A program made the translations under genes and the position numbers. Positions 12,735 through 25,640 of a stretch of 64,000 bases of DNA are shown here, piece after piece. The stretch lies in contig NC_045138.2 in assembly GCF_008831285.2 (NCBI RefSeq), positions 35,081,115 to 35,145,114 on the forward strand, in the 5' to 3' direction. Numbering within the stretch: position 1 is the first letter of the stretch; each line of letters begins with the position of its first letter. A model generated the notes under the pieces. That model had not been told where the DNA came from and did not search any database. It saw nothing but the letters and a program-made list of their open reading frames with translations. The DNA comes from Nymphaea colorata. Lineage: Eukaryota > Streptophyta > Magnoliopsida > Nymphaeales > Nymphaeaceae.

Positions 12735-14804
12735 CACAAAAAAAACATATGTTTGAATGGGGTTAATGTTTCTATGGAAAATCTAATGGCCCCGTTTTTT
12801 TGACCTACATTTGACACTAAAGCTAAAAACAACATGCAAATCATGTAGATTTCCGTTAATTAATAAAAAAAAAATCGGTTAATTTGAGAAGCACAAAACA
12901 GTAGTTATAATTTCTTGCAATATTTTAAACTATACATTTTTTAGTTATAGTTTCTTGCGATATTTTAAACTATGTATTTCCTTTTCAAATAGATAACTGA
13001 TCATAATCAGAGGAAAAAAGATTTATGAAAACACACTTGAGATTCCAGTAGGGTTTAATAAACTCCAAACTTTTTTGCCTTGTTATTTTGAACACAATTA
13101 AGAATTGAAAGAAACACCTGCATATATATTGGTATAAACTCCTGCATACACGGTCATACAGGATGATGCAATCCCATGCCGCAGTCTGAAGCAAAGTTGT
13201 CAAAAATTAAATTGGAAAATGAATCAAATTCCAGCAGTGAATTAGTGATAAATTGGAAAAGAATACGATTGTAGGCTTTTTTAGACAAAAAATAAAATAT
13301 AATTATTGAAAAATAAAAAAATATAAGAGATGGAATAAGATACTATAGCCATTTTCTATGGATTTAGATATTTGTAGGTTCTTAAAAATTTTGAATTTTA
13401 ACATAAAATATTATTGGAACCAAGTTTACATTAATTGGAATTTAACTGTTGCCATTTATCAATCCAACTACATGAAGTTGTGGTGGAATATTTCCTAGAT
13501 GGGGCGACCGAGGGGTGGAAATAGGTTGGTTCGGGCTGATCCGGACTTCATTGAGTCTAACATGCATGCTCGCATGTTTTAGACTCATGTGCAGAAATTT
13601 GAGTTTAGAATTGTTGAAATTTGTAGCCGATTATTTCTCTGATCTAAAAAATTTACATCCAATGGATTGGATCTTTTTATAGATCCTAGACTCCAATCTG
13701 CATTGAGACTTTACGGAATCCAGATCATAAGATAAAAAACCAGGCCCCATTATCTTTGCAAGACAAGTCATATGTGTCGTAATCGAGTCGCCGTGTGGAC
13801 TGGCTAGACAAATGCAATTACTTTAGGATTTTTATTTTCATTTTTCTTGTTGTTTCAATCAATTACAAATTTTCAAAAGCATGCACAAATTTTGATTAAG
13901 TAATAAAACCACTTTTAAGAATAAAAGACATTATGTAACTGTCGAGATGGCACTGGTGAAATCCCATGCAACTCGCTATAAAATGACAATAATGGTAAGA
14001 GCGTATATTATTTAATCATTTGTTTCATCACTTAAATTATAAAGGAAGCTAAAGATTAATTAAATGAAGCAATTCAAAATCTCAGTTTGCTGTGGTTAAA
14101 AAGTACTTTAAAGATTGTTTACGGAATATATGAGGTGCAATCATATAACAATTGTTGGGAATCTAATTGTCGAGAACCAACACATACATTTTGATTGTAT
14201 CTTTTAGTTTTAGAACCTGCATGTCATCCAGCCAACCTTCTCAAATTAACCAATTAATTCAATAAAAGATAAGCTATATAATCAAGACTAATGTTTTAAA
14301 TATTGGTTGTCGCTCTGCACATCGATTTACCTATTAATACATAATCGAAATTTATCACCAATTTTATTTTAAAATTACAGAAAATTAAACTATTTAATTA
14401 ATTAAAAAATGAACAACAAAAATTACACAGAACTATGTATGGGCCTTAGTTATATTGTGTGAATAAAAGGGTTTTTTCCATGAAAAGATGTTCAACGGTA
14501 CTGCCCCATATCCAACCCAAATCAAGGCCTTTTGAGAAAGAAAAAGAGGAAAGAGGAAAGTGATCGTTGAGGAAAGTACTCGTTGCAGTTTTCCGTGTTA
14601 GTGATCGTTGAGGAAAGCAGTCATTGCAGTTTTCCCAAGTTATCAGTTTCTCTCTCTCTTTTCTCTCTGGTCGGAGGAGGGTTTCCGAAGAGAGCCTCTG
14701 CCCTGGTCGGAGGAGGGTCTCTGCCCTTCCCTGCGGAGCTCAACCTCACGTCCCTCATGTCCAAGCTGGGGAGCAAGGACTAGGCGGATCTGCTTGCCAC
14801 CATC
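11281..14804. repeat. Left copy of 3.5-kb duplicated block (contig end)
   Basis: Runs from ACGTACTTGTAGGG at 11281 to CTTGCCACCATC immediately before the run of Ns. The same sequence restarts directly after the Ns and is near-identical throughout. It contains an AT microsatellite (about 12675-12733) and, at the end, the start of the frame containing LTSLMSKLGSKD. No confident gene lies inside. The open frames on both strands around 11369-11960 are duplicated along with the block and match nothing I know. Because the duplication begins and ends exactly at the gap edges, I read it as one locus present on two overlapping contigs. Confidence 0.93.
12674..12733. repeat. (TA)n microsatellite, left copy
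   Basis: About 30 TA units. The corresponding tract in the right copy (about 16296-16362) is interrupted by an AA and differs in length. Confidence 0.9.
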
Positions 14805-14904
14805 NNNNNNNNNNNNNNNNNNNNNNNNNNNNNNNNNNNNNNNNNNNNNNNNNNNNNNNNNNNNNNNNNNNNNNNNNNNNNNNNNNNNNNNNNNNNNNNN
14901 NNNN
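14805..14904. other. Assembly gap (exactly 100 N)
   Basis: One hundred consecutive Ns, the conventional placeholder for a gap of unknown size. The flanks are the two ends of one 3.5-kb sequence, so the true gap is probably negative (an overlap). Confidence 0.99.
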
Positions 14905-16300
14905 ACGTACTTGTAGGGTTCTGTAGAATGTAAGAAAAGATTGACCGACCGATCGATCACTACGCGGTGAAATCAAGAACAATGATGGACGGTGAACTCT
15001 CTCTGGAAACCTCTCTATTGCCCTCGATCTCCGAACGGTCTTCTGTTTGTCGGCTTTCGATGGACCGATAGATCGACGATCGAGGGCCGAGGCCGATCGA
15101 ACTCTTCTCCACTTCGCTCCTCTGTCTGTCGACCTTTTAGATGCCCCCCTTCCCTTCCAAGCAGTGGACCTAGCGATCGAACAGCATTGTTCTTGTGGGT
15201 CGAAAAATACCCTAATGAGAGCAGAAAAACAGAAAGAGCGAATGGAGGAGGGAGGAAACTTAGTCTTACTCTACCACCAGAGGCAAGTGGAGACTCTGGT
15301 CCAGCGGGAGGATGATGAATAGGAGCTGCTGCTCGCAATTCCTAATGATGAACTGCGGCAACCCACGCCTGCAATCTGCATCCTTCTTCCATCGTCGCTG
15401 CCATCGAGGATCCAGCCTCGCTCCGTGAGAGAGAGAGGGTGTGCTTTCCTTCCCTGGAACTAGCGGGAAAAAGAAAAGCCTTGTTGAAACAGTAACCGTT
15501 GAGAAGTTGCGTTTCTTGAACTTTATAACTGAATATTTGCATAACTCAAATCCTGTTGCCGCGCGGCTAATTCCCTCCCCAAGCAATAAAAAAAATCCGG
15601 CATAATGCCTTATTTTTCATTCATTAATTAATGAGTTAACGATAATAAGTGTGAGAATATCAATGGATGAGATTTGAAGATGATGTATCTTTACATCTAA
15701 TTTATTGGATATTCACTTGTTTAAATTCAACTTCAAAATCAAAGTGAATGTATATATTATATTTGAATCTGACTTTTATTGTCACAATTAAACCCGAGCT
15801 AGGATCCACTTTTAAATTCATAACCACGTCTATTTAAAATTATGATATGCTCCGAACTAGTTTCAAGTTATATGGATGTTCGATATAGGAAATTTTATCT
15901 AATGTTTATTATCCAGGCATATACTTTTTTAAGACAACTCTAGTCGAATATCATTTCTTAAAATTGAATCAAAAACCCATATTTTCCTGATCGAATGAAT
16001 TTTTTTCTTCATATTCGGCAGATTTAAAGCAGTGTAGCCGGATATCAGATCCAAATTCAAATGTCGGGTCATGAGATTCGGGTCATTATTGCTTCAAATG
16101 ACGTCTTAGGCCTAAGCATATTCTAGTAATCCTTGTTGCTTGGATCAGAATCTATGGGCTGATTCCCTCTATTTTTATTTTTAAATCAATTTAAAATATT
16201 TTAAACTATTTTTAATTTAATTAAGAAGTTAGCCCATCTCCATCTATATTTCATTCCCATGATTTCAGAAATTTGAGAAATAATGTGTCAACGTTTATAT

Positions 16301-16363
<63 letters not shown>

Positions 16364-18439
16364 CACAAAAAAAACATATGTTTGAATGGGGTTAATGTTT
16401 CTATGGAAAATCTAATGGCCCCGTTTTTTTGACCTACATTTGACACTAAAGCTAAAAACAACATGCAAATCATGTAGATTTCCGTTAAATTAATAAAAAA
16501 AAAATCGGTTAATTTGAGAAGCACAAAACAGTAGTTATAATTTCTTGCAATATTTTAAACTATACATTTTTTAGTTATAGTTTCTTGCGATATTTTAAAC
16601 TATGCATTTCCTTTTCAAATAGATAACTCATCATAATCAGAGGAAAAAAGATTTATGAAAACACACTTGAGATTCCAGTAGGGTTTAATAAACTCCAAAC
16701 TTTTTTGCCTTGTTATTTTGAACACAATTAAGAATTGAAAGAAACACCTGCATATATATTGGTATAAACTCCTGCATACACGGTCATACAGGATGATGCA
16801 ATCCCATGCCGCAGTCTGAAGCAAAGTTGTCAAAAATTAAAATTGGAAAATGAATCAAATCGCAGTGAATTAGTGATAAATTGGAAAAGAATACGATTGT
16901 AGGCTTTTTAGACAAAAAATAAAATATAATTATTGAAAAATAAAAAAATATAAGAGATGGAATAAGATACTATAGCCATTTTCTATGGATTTAGATATTT
17001 GTAGGTTCTTAAAATTTTGAATTTTAACATAAAATATTATTGGAACCAAGTTTACATTAATTGGAATTTAACTGTTGCCATTTATCAATCCAACTACATG
17101 AAGTTGTGGTGGAATATTTCCTAGATGGGGCGACCGAGGGGTGGAAATAGGTTGGTTTCGGGCTGATCCGGACTTCATTGAGTCTAACATGCATGCTCGC
17201 ATGTTTTAGACTCATGTGACAGAAATTTGAGTTTAGAATTGTTGAAATTTGTAGCCGATTATTTCTCTGATCTAAAAAATTTACATCCAATGGATTGGAT
17301 CTTTTTATAGATCCTAGACTCCAATCTGCATTGAGACTTTACGGAATCCAGATCATAAGATAAAAAACCAGGCCCCATTATCTTTGCAAGACAAGTCATA
17401 TGTGTTCGTAATCGAGTCGCCGTGTGGACTGGCTAGACAAATGCAATTACTTTAGGATTTTTATTTTCATTTTTCTTAGTTGTTTCAATCAATTACAAAT
17501 TTTCAAAAGCATGCACAAATTTTGATTAAGTAATAAAACCACTTTTAAGAATAAAAGACATTATGTAACTGTCGAGATGGCACTGGTGAAATCCCATGCA
17601 ACTCGCTATAAAATGACAAATAATGGTAAGAGCGTAATATTATTTAATCATTTGTTTCATCACTTAAATTATAAAGGAAGCTAAAGATTAATTAAATGAA
17701 GCAATTCAAAATCTCAGTTTGCTGTGGTTAAAAAGTACTTTAAAGATTGTTTACGGAATATATGAGGTGCAATCATATAACAATTGTTGGGAATCTAATT
17801 GTCGAGAACCCAACACATACATTTTGATTGTATCTTTTAGTTTTAGAACCTGCATGTCATCCAGCCAACCTTCTCAAATTTAACCAATTAATTCAATAAA
17901 AGATAAGCTATATAATCAAGACTAATGTTTTAAATATTGGTTGTCGCTCTGCACATCGATTTACCTATTAATACATAATCGAAATTTATCACCAATTTTA
18001 TTTTAAAATTACAGAAAATTAAACTATTTAATTAATTTAAAAAATGAACAACAAAAATTACACAGAACTATGTATGGGCCTTAGTTATATTGTGTGAATA
18101 AAAGGGTTTTTTCCATGAAAAGATGTTCAACGGTACTGCCCCATATCCAACCCAAATCAAGGCCTTTTGAGAAAGAAAAGAGGAAAGAGGAAAGTGATCG
18201 TTGAGGAAAGTACTCGTTGCAGTTTTCCGTGGTTAGTGATCGTTGAGGAAAGCAGTCATTGCAGTTTTCCCAAGTTATCAGTTTCTCTCTCTCTTTTCTC
18301 TCTGGTCGGAGGAGGGTTTCCGAAGAGAGCCTCTGCCCTGGTCGGAGGAGGGTCTCTGCCCTTCCCTGCGGAGCTCAACCTCACGTCCCTCATGTCCAAG
18401 CTGGGGAGCAAGGACTAGGCGGATCTGCTTGCCACCATC
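14905..18439. repeat. Right copy of 3.5-kb duplicated block (contig start)
   Basis: Begins at ACGTACTTGTAGGG directly after the Ns and parallels 11281-14804 to CTTGCCACCATC at 18439, then continues into unique sequence. The offset grows from 3,623 to 3,635 bp through single-base insertions and deletions in homopolymers (for example TTGGTTCGGG against TTGGTTTCGGG, and CTTGTTG against CTTAGTTG) and the TA tract, with few substitutions. That pattern fits long-read consensus error or two haplotypes better than an old duplication. Confidence 0.93.
16296..16362. repeat. (TA)n microsatellite, right copy
   Basis: Interrupted TA tract corresponding to the tract at 12674-12733. Confidence 0.88.
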
Positions 18440-18574
18440 GGCACCATCAATAACTGCATGGGCAACGTCGTCGGAGGTCTCACCGTCTTCTGACACATTG
18501 ACAGCGTCAAGTTAGTGGCAGGTGGGAGCTTCATGCTTATGGTGTTGGTCGCCCTTCTTCTCTTGATTGCTTGA
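18326..18574 (+). pseudogene. Small decayed frame with two in-frame stops and a hydrophobic C-terminus
   Basis: In one frame the sequence reads LPFPAELNLTSLMSKLGSKD, TAG (18416-18418), ADLLATIGTINNCMGNVVGG-type residues, TGA (18491-18493), then a hydrophobic stretch (GGSFMLMVLVALLLLIA) and TGA at 18572-18574. The continuation in one frame through two stops, high GC relative to its surroundings and the membrane-like C-terminal segment suggest a former small protein or exon. I do not recognise the family. It could also be chance. The first part is also present at 14691-14804 before the gap. Confidence 0.35.
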
Positions 18575-18599
18575 TTTAATTGCATATACAGCAGTGTCT

Positions 18600-19180
18600 A
18601 TAAGCGATTTACACAACATCATATGCGATAAACTTGAATTTACGCAGATATGCGATTTGAAAAGTATAAGTCTTTAAGTCTTGAAAAAGACAGAGGTGAT
18701 AGAGGAGAAATTCATTGGGTCGCGATAATGGCTCAATCGAAGCTTGTGATGAAGGGATATCCTTCATTAGAGCATTGTCGTTTAAATTTCATATATCTTT
18801 TGCAGATATCTCATTTTTCAATGATCAGAATATCGGTTATTATCAAGTACTTTGGGTCTTTGTCCTGGGTAACATTGACAAACAAAATTGATGACTGAAT
18901 CCAAAACGATGTTAGAAATTAACCATTTCACATGAATCGAGTTAGCCAACAAAATAACCAGTAAAGGAGTTTTAAGATGCTGCATCCAAAGCTTTCGAAA
19001 GAGGTTGTTAGGAGCAAATTGCTGTACGAATCCCATCTAGTTTATGAAAAAGTTGATGTTTAATTTCGTCCGTCTAACAAGCAACTTTCTCGGCATGGTG
19101 CACTAGAAGGCTGTATGAATATTAACAATGGGATGGAAATGGTTCTCTCCTGTTTGATGTGCTTCGTTTACTTCCTGCAG
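18600..19180. other. Spacer without a recognisable gene
   Basis: AT-rich sequence between the decayed small frame and the hydroxy-acid oxidase fragment. Upstream hydroxy-acid oxidase exons were looked for and not seen. Confidence 0.4.
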
Positions 19181-19558
19181 CTCGGAAAGCTATTGAGGTT
19201 AGAGTAGATGGAATAGTTGTTTCGAATCATGGTGGTCGCCAAATTGATTGTGCACCTGCTACAATTTCTGCCCTTGAGGAGGTAACGTCGATTCACTTCA
19301 AATGATTCTGAAATTGCTATTTCTTGACTTCTCAAAATGGAGTGCAAGAAAACTTCCATCCTTTTTGTCCTTTCCGTGTTAATCTCTTGACACATGTGAG
19401 GGATGCATGATTCCCCTCCCGGTTGGTCTTCCTATTTGAAGAATAGGTTGTTCAAGCTGTCGCTGGTAAAGTTCTTGTTTTGCTTGATGGAGGAATTAGG
19501 CTTGGGACAGACATGTTCAAAGCCTTAGCTCTTGGTGCCCAAGCCATTCCGGTCATCT
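19181..19558 (+). pseudogene. Glycolate / (S)-2-hydroxy-acid oxidase gene fragment, two exons
   Basis: Two exon-like blocks match the C-terminal half of the FMN-dependent hydroxy-acid oxidase barrel. Block 1 (19181-19281), after a CTGCAG acceptor and ending GAG|GTAACG, reads [20 protein letters not shown] and PATISALEE. It keeps the His and Arg of the SNHGxRQ active-site signature. Block 2 (about 19447-19558) reads [20 protein letters not shown], then [14 protein letters not shown], the FMN-phosphate loop region (DGGIR). After that homology stops and simple sequence follows; no exon for the following GRPV segment is found. The family acts in peroxisomes, oxidising glycolate or longer 2-hydroxy acids. 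The retained intron (about 165 bp) shows that this copy arose by DNA duplication, not retroposition. Roughly 70 of about 365 residues are present, so it is not functional. Confidence 0.85.
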
Positions 19559-22500
19559 CTCTCTTTCTCTTTGTGTATACATGCTCAATGAGGTTACCCG
19601 TTTGCTCTATCAATTTGTTTTGCTTTGTTATTTTTGAAGATATAGCTGGAATTCATTAAGTAGTGGTCCATAGCAGGTTCTAGACTTTCTCATTTTAGGA
19701 CCTGCAAATAGTGGTTTTGCTTTGATTTATGCATTTTGTTTTTTGGTGTTATTGCTAAGAGGGTTGTGTCTTAGCAAGTTCTGTTTGTGCTATCTAGCTA
19801 GGGGTGTGGTCTATGGTTTATCATACCCGTTGATTGTATTTTTAGATAGGAAAACCATAATTTGAGTCATATTCTTAGGACCTTTCTAGGTATATGCACA
19901 GGCAGAGAAATCTTGGGGAGCCTTTTGTTCCATTTGATCATGAACACGAGTTTTGATTAAAAGCATTTCAAACCATTCAATCCAATCCAACTCAGTCTTG
20001 AAAGTACCCTATTAGTTGGCTAGAAGAGTGAGTTGTTGGTCTAGACATTTTTTCTTGGTAATCAATGATCAAACCCTATGCAAGGAAACCTTACAACATG
20101 AGAATTTGGAGAATTTTGTCTGCCACAAGGCTCTATTTTTATGAAGAGACTTTGAGGAGAACTTGTCCCTTGTGTTGTTATCCTTTTTCAAAATATAATT
20201 TCACAAAGTCCTTGTATAACCGGAACACAAAACTAGTCAAAACTTTGGTGAATAGCCTTGCATTCTGAATCTAACAAAGTCCAAACCCATAGTTGCCTTT
20301 ATCATATACCCAATGATTTTATAAATTCGGTTGTGTATGATTGGTTTATCCTGGGCTTCCTTCGAGAAAACATAAGAGCTTAACTCAAACCATTTTGCAA
20401 AATTCACTCAGTTGATGACCCAATATTATGGAAACTGGTCACCCTTAGATCAACCTTTTGTGTAAAGGGCTTTACTTTTATGGAGTTCGTTCTTCTACAA
20501 TCCAACCCATCTTGTTTAACATTCAATAGAGTTCCTTCTTCCTTCCTGGTGACATAACATTTGATGTCAAAAACTTTTGTAAAATGGAAAATTTTTCATT
20601 TTCCTTAAAAGCCTTTTAAAATTGTCTTCTCAGACAACATTATGTCTTTGGTTTATCTTTAGTACCTTCCCGAGTGGAAGGAGAAAATTTCAAGTCTTTG
20701 TTACCAATCAATGGAAGAGGAAAAATGAAAAATCCTAGATATGTGCGATAAAGAAAAATCCTATGAAGCTGAGGAAGTCAAGACTAGGAAATGCTATTGA
20801 CTTTGGTGATTAAGCATCTACAAGGATTTCAGAGGAAAATATCCCAAGAGAGAAACCACAATGCTCTATAAGATCTTGGCAGGTAGCAAAATGAGAGTTG
20901 AGAGATGGGCTCGGGGCTTGTGTAGTCGTTCCTCTAGGTCAGTAATCAAGAGTACCGGGTAGACATATAGGTGATTTATGTCTATTCCGCGAAGATGATG
21001 ACTTATGAACCTTTAGCTCGTCGAACACCCGTAAGTTGAAGCGGGTGAGACACGTGATAAAGTTACACATATCCACCAAAGCGGTGGAGCTTCGTAGTAG
21101 CCTTTGGGGTGGTGAGGTATTCCCTCAAAGGTGAAGGTCGGCCTGAAAAGAAAAATCAAAAGCAAGAAAAAAAATCAAAAGGGAAAAAGGTGAAAAAAAA
21201 AAGAAAGCAAAAGGTGCCTGCCAAGAAATGAAAAGCATGAAGGCTGAACTCACAGGAATTGAATGTGACAATCTTTTGTGGATGTGTAATTATGAGATCA
21301 ATATCCTTTCCTCTTTTTGATTACCTAAGACGTTGAGGGTGATTCCTTTATGTTCATATTTTGGAAATTGAATGATGTCCCTTCTAGAGATTCGACGGCA
21401 TGGATGTGAAATGAACCCTGGTGCTTGTACGGTACTATGGATAAACAAAGGGCATGTTATTTGCACAACACAAGCACTTAAGCTTATGAGTTAAATTGAT
21501 CATTTTGAACTATTTCAAAAGTAAAAACTTGACATCTCTTGTTATGTTTCGAGGCTTTCTAGGCATATGAGGAACCAACCAATCCCCTTGATCTTAAAAG
21601 GTGTTTGTCATTTCATTACCAGCCACTAGGCCGTTCTTGGAATGGATGAAACTCCTCAAACATAGGCCAATTATGTTAAGTGTGATAAATCGTCCATCTT
21701 TTCCTCTGTCTTGGGAGAGGCAAATCCTTTGGGAAGCTGAGTCATTATTCCCTCTTAACTGAGTGTCTTCAACCTGGTTTTCAACAGCATAACCTAGACT
21801 TAGGGTTGAGACTTTCATAAAAAACCTCCATCTCCTTTCAAAAGAACTGGTCGATTTTGAATTGTAAGATTTTTGAAAAGTTCTATTCGTCAAAGTGTTA
21901 TGGGTTTTGTCCATGGCTTCATCTAATCTTTACATTGGCAGTTTTGCAAAATATAGTGTTCCTTTATTATCCAAGGTAAAAGGGGGGGGGTGGAAAGCCT
22001 CATATCTCTTGCCTAACCCGTCTATCAATCTTTTTCTCATCTAGCCCGCTTTTCTTCATCCTTCTTCCACTTGGCTGGCGTTGCTTTTTTCAGTAACAAA
22101 AATGAGCAGCCAAGGGTGAAGGTATTCTTCTTCCTCATCAACTATCCAGCCGTGCCTTTGCTTCTGCAGAGTCCTTCATGTATTTAGACCAGGTTAGTAC
22201 TCAGTTTCTTCTTGTGTCATGTTACTTGAGTAGATGCCTTAGGTATTGTAGTTGTCCAGTATAGGTCAAGGTTATTGATTTCATTTGTTTTCAGTAGGAC
22301 CATATTCAATCATTTTATTTTGTTTTTTGCTTTAGTGGTTGTCCGGCATAGTGCTTGTCATGTTAATTTTCACTTTCATTTTGGCATGGGTTGTTTAGGA
22401 GCTTTGTTGACATAGTTGCTTGGTTTTTTATTTTTTCTGTCTTTGCTCAATTCTTTTGATAAATAAAACTTGATGAAGTTCATGGGACTACTGGTTGCGT

Positions 22501-25174
22501 CACATTCTTGATGTAGTCTTTGAACTACATATCTACATTGCTTAAGTTTGTAGGTTGCATGATTGAATATCTATGACAGCAGCATCCCATCTAAGTGGTC
22601 AGCATGTCAACCATGAGTTATAGTTGCAAAGGTGTGTGTGTGGGTACTATGTTTCTTTTTCATTCTTTTGTTATTTTATTGTGTATTTCATTCTTTTGGT
22701 TTAATGATAGTTAAGAGAAAGGTTAGGGATGCAAAGATGAAAGAACTGCAAATTAATTTTTTTCTTTTCTTTTTAAATTATTTCTCAAGTTTTGTCTGAC
22801 TTGTAAATGTAATGCTAGTGGTGTTCCTGTGTGTTGCTGTTTTATAATACTGTGTGAGTTCGTAGGTTTCAAACTTCATTGAGGAGAAAGGGGCCAGGTT
22901 TTTAGTTGGATGTATACAAGACTAACACTTTGACACCCAGGTAAGAGCTTGGAACGTGAACGGGTCAGGTTAGATCCAAAACAATTGGAATAGAGAAAGA
23001 GAGAGTGTGTGTGTGGTTTGTTTGATAAAGGGAAAGGTTTTGTCTTGGTTGTTTTGGGTGAAATGGGAATCATTAGTGATATTGTTGCCTCCAATTTTTT
23101 TTCCCATTTTTTGTAATTAAATTATGGAATGTGATATAGTGATTGCAAATGTTAGAAATTGTATATGTGATTATTGTATTGTCCTACTAAGAGACTTGAT
23201 GGATTGCTGCCCCGGTTTTGGCATGTTAGAACTTATTAGTGGTACTCCTGATGCAGATGATTGGCATATGGAGTGTATGCCTTTGGGAACAGATGGGCCA
23301 ACCAGAGAAAGTGAACCTTATTGAACTTAGTCCTGAACGTGGAACTCTCATGACTGATATTCTCTGTGTAGCATATGATACCTTAACTTTCTTCTATTTG
23401 GTTTAGATTTCAAGTACACTTCAATCAATGATTATTTTGTAGTTGTGGTTGTCATTGGTATTTCAAATTTGCAGGCTTTACTGCAGGGTACGTCAAAATT
23501 TGATAAATTCAAAAGACCATTACATGTGCGCATGGTTTAATGCAGCTCTGCACTTCAAAAAGTTCAGCATGGTGCACTAAAGTGTGTGGATGAGGAGGTT
23601 CCTGAAACTTGAAAGTGGTAGCAAGAGGACCGTAAGCATGTTGTCTTTGAGCTACTGTATCCTCACATGCTTCTTTGGAGCAGGTCCCCCCCTGCATGCA
23701 TCGACATGGAGTCTTCTTTCTTCTGCATGACATAATATGTAAGAAGCACTTTCAGCATGATGTCTCGGTTTGTTTTAATAGCATGCACCATTAGTTGTTT
23801 ACTTTCTGCCCAACTTTTTGTTTTGAAGAAGGCCTGAGACAACAAAGGCTTGACTGGAATGTTTTGTGATGCCAAGTTTTTGTACTTGCCATGCCATATC
23901 CCATGTAACCAGGCCTACGTGCTTTTGATATGCTTCTTTGTGGGCTTTCATTGTTTAGGTGTAATCTTTTGATTGTTTATCTCACAGTGAAAAAATTTCC
24001 TTTTAGAGATTTCCCACCTTTTGAACCATAAGAGTTCTACAAAGTCATTGTCACATCTATAGTGCACATGGAATACATCTATAGTGCACATGGAATGAAT
24101 GCATCTCTTTATGTGAGAATGTTGAATTCGAGTTAAATTGGTGACTTTTGAACTGGTGACCAAGAGAATTCTAGCTTTAACATAATAAGGTGAGCATAGA
24201 AATTTGCATCTTGTAACTTTAGAAGCATTAAGAAAGAATATTTGGCAATTGTCGACTGACTTCCTTGGACACTTGGTCTTGTGAACTATCTTAGTTTACA
24301 AAAGGATTGGTTGCTGCTTTCATAGTACTTGGTTTGCATGATTAAAAATTTTTGAAAAATTGCCTATTAATTTTTGCAAAGTATGGCTGGTCCTCTTACA
24401 ATCTACATATATTTTATGGTTCCACCTGTTTGTTTGTCATGCTCTTATGGACGTATTTGTGTGGTTTATGATGAAGGATTGACATTGTTCCTTTTATAGA
24501 TTTCCAGTTGTGAAATGGAGGACCCTAGATTTGAGTGGTGAGTGGAGATTGAGTTGTGATGAAAGGTACGGACATGTATGGCCAATCTTCTGGCTTTGTA
24601 GTTTGTTGAAAGTCAAGTTCTTTTACAATCTCATGGCCAGTTTGCTAGAGGTTTTCTTAATTTGGGTAACATGTGTGCCTTTTCTTATTCGGCACGGCAA
24701 AGTGCACTTGCTTACGTGATCAAAATCTATTGGAGTCTATGGGGTTAATATCTAGGATTGGTCGGACGATGAAGTGATGTATAATGAGCTTTTGCTTGGG
24801 GGCACAGGTATGACATAGCGTTGAACATCGCCTTGGGAGTGATGGCATTTGGCACCGATGCCACAAACAGCAGATGTTCCTCCATGTCTCCACAGGTTCC
24901 ATTGTTTCCTTTCTCTCTGTAAATTCGGCCTGCCCAACGAATGGTTCATCTACCAAACTAAGACAAAACGAGTTATATTTAACACTTTGTCTTTGAGAAG
25001 GATCAAAGTTCCCATAATCCATCATTAAATACTGAGAGGAGGACTCCTGATGTCTGCCAATGATAACTGATTAATGAGTGCTGTTTACTCCTCAGGAAAG
25101 CATAAATGGCTAGTTGAATTTCTACACTGCAAATGTCTCCAAAAATGTCAATGTTTGACTTGCCATAATTTCAG
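19559..25174. other. Long non-coding stretch
   Basis: No protein family recognised. It includes a GA/A-rich patch (about 21150-21215), a run of G near 21986-21994, and short open frames with no family resemblance (for example 21594-21914 minus, 23124-23324 plus and 24510-24719 plus). It may represent introns of decayed genes or transposon remnants. Confidence 0.4.
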
Positions 25175-25640
25175 CATATGTTTGTGGATGTGGATCCAAC
25201 ACAGGCTTGATTCTGGAGAAACCGATCCAGATAGGGGAAGCACGAAAGGAAGAGTCTGATCTTGACTTAGAAAGGAGTTGCAGTGCAGCTAGTGGAGAAA
25301 AAACCAGAGGAACTCCGAGCTGGAGGAGTTGAGAAGGCGGAAAAAACAGCAGCTATGAACGAATGCATCTTTCAATGGTCGAAATTATATAGAGCCGACA
25401 CTGATCCTTAGAGAACGTCTCTGTGAACTGACACCCTCATTTTGTCTTCATTCAGGGAAAGATCTTTTGGGTGGCCTAATTCATACGAAACGCATGGGAG
25501 AAATGTTGATCGGAGAGTTCATGAAAGACTTGTGACTGGTGATTATCCGTCCAACCATAATCCAAGCCATTGTGCGAGATCCTTTCCTTGCTGGATTGAA
25601 GGTTTCAGGTTTCATTTTCTATGTTCCAGGAAAAATTTCA
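25175..25640 (+). pseudogene. Fatty acyl-CoA reductase (alcohol-forming) pseudogene fragment
   Basis: After a TTTCAG acceptor, the plus strand reads YVCG, GLILEKPIQIGEARKE (matching the AYVCGxxxGxIxEKP region of plant FARs), then in a shifted frame VQLVEKKPEELRAGGVEKAE and TAAMNE, then an intron ending TTCAG near 25455, then ERSFGWPNSY, and in another frame TKRMGEMLIGEFMKDL, TGA (25533-25535), LVIIRPTIIQAIVRDPF, and in yet another frame PCWIEGFR. FARs reduce fatty acyl-CoA to primary alcohols for cuticular wax, suberin or pollen wall. The block spans the region downstream of the NAD(P)H-binding domain and the TKxMGE segment of the SDR core (the YxxxK motif appears damaged by the frameshift). 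Three frameshifts and one stop in under 500 bp show that it is dead. The introns point to a genomic copy. Confidence 0.88.

Noticed and set aside
12629-12844. Frame containing a YIYIYI run
   Set aside because: Translation of a TA microsatellite.
14608-14982. Frames running through the run of Ns
   Set aside because: The residues are undefined; a frame through an assembly gap has no meaning.
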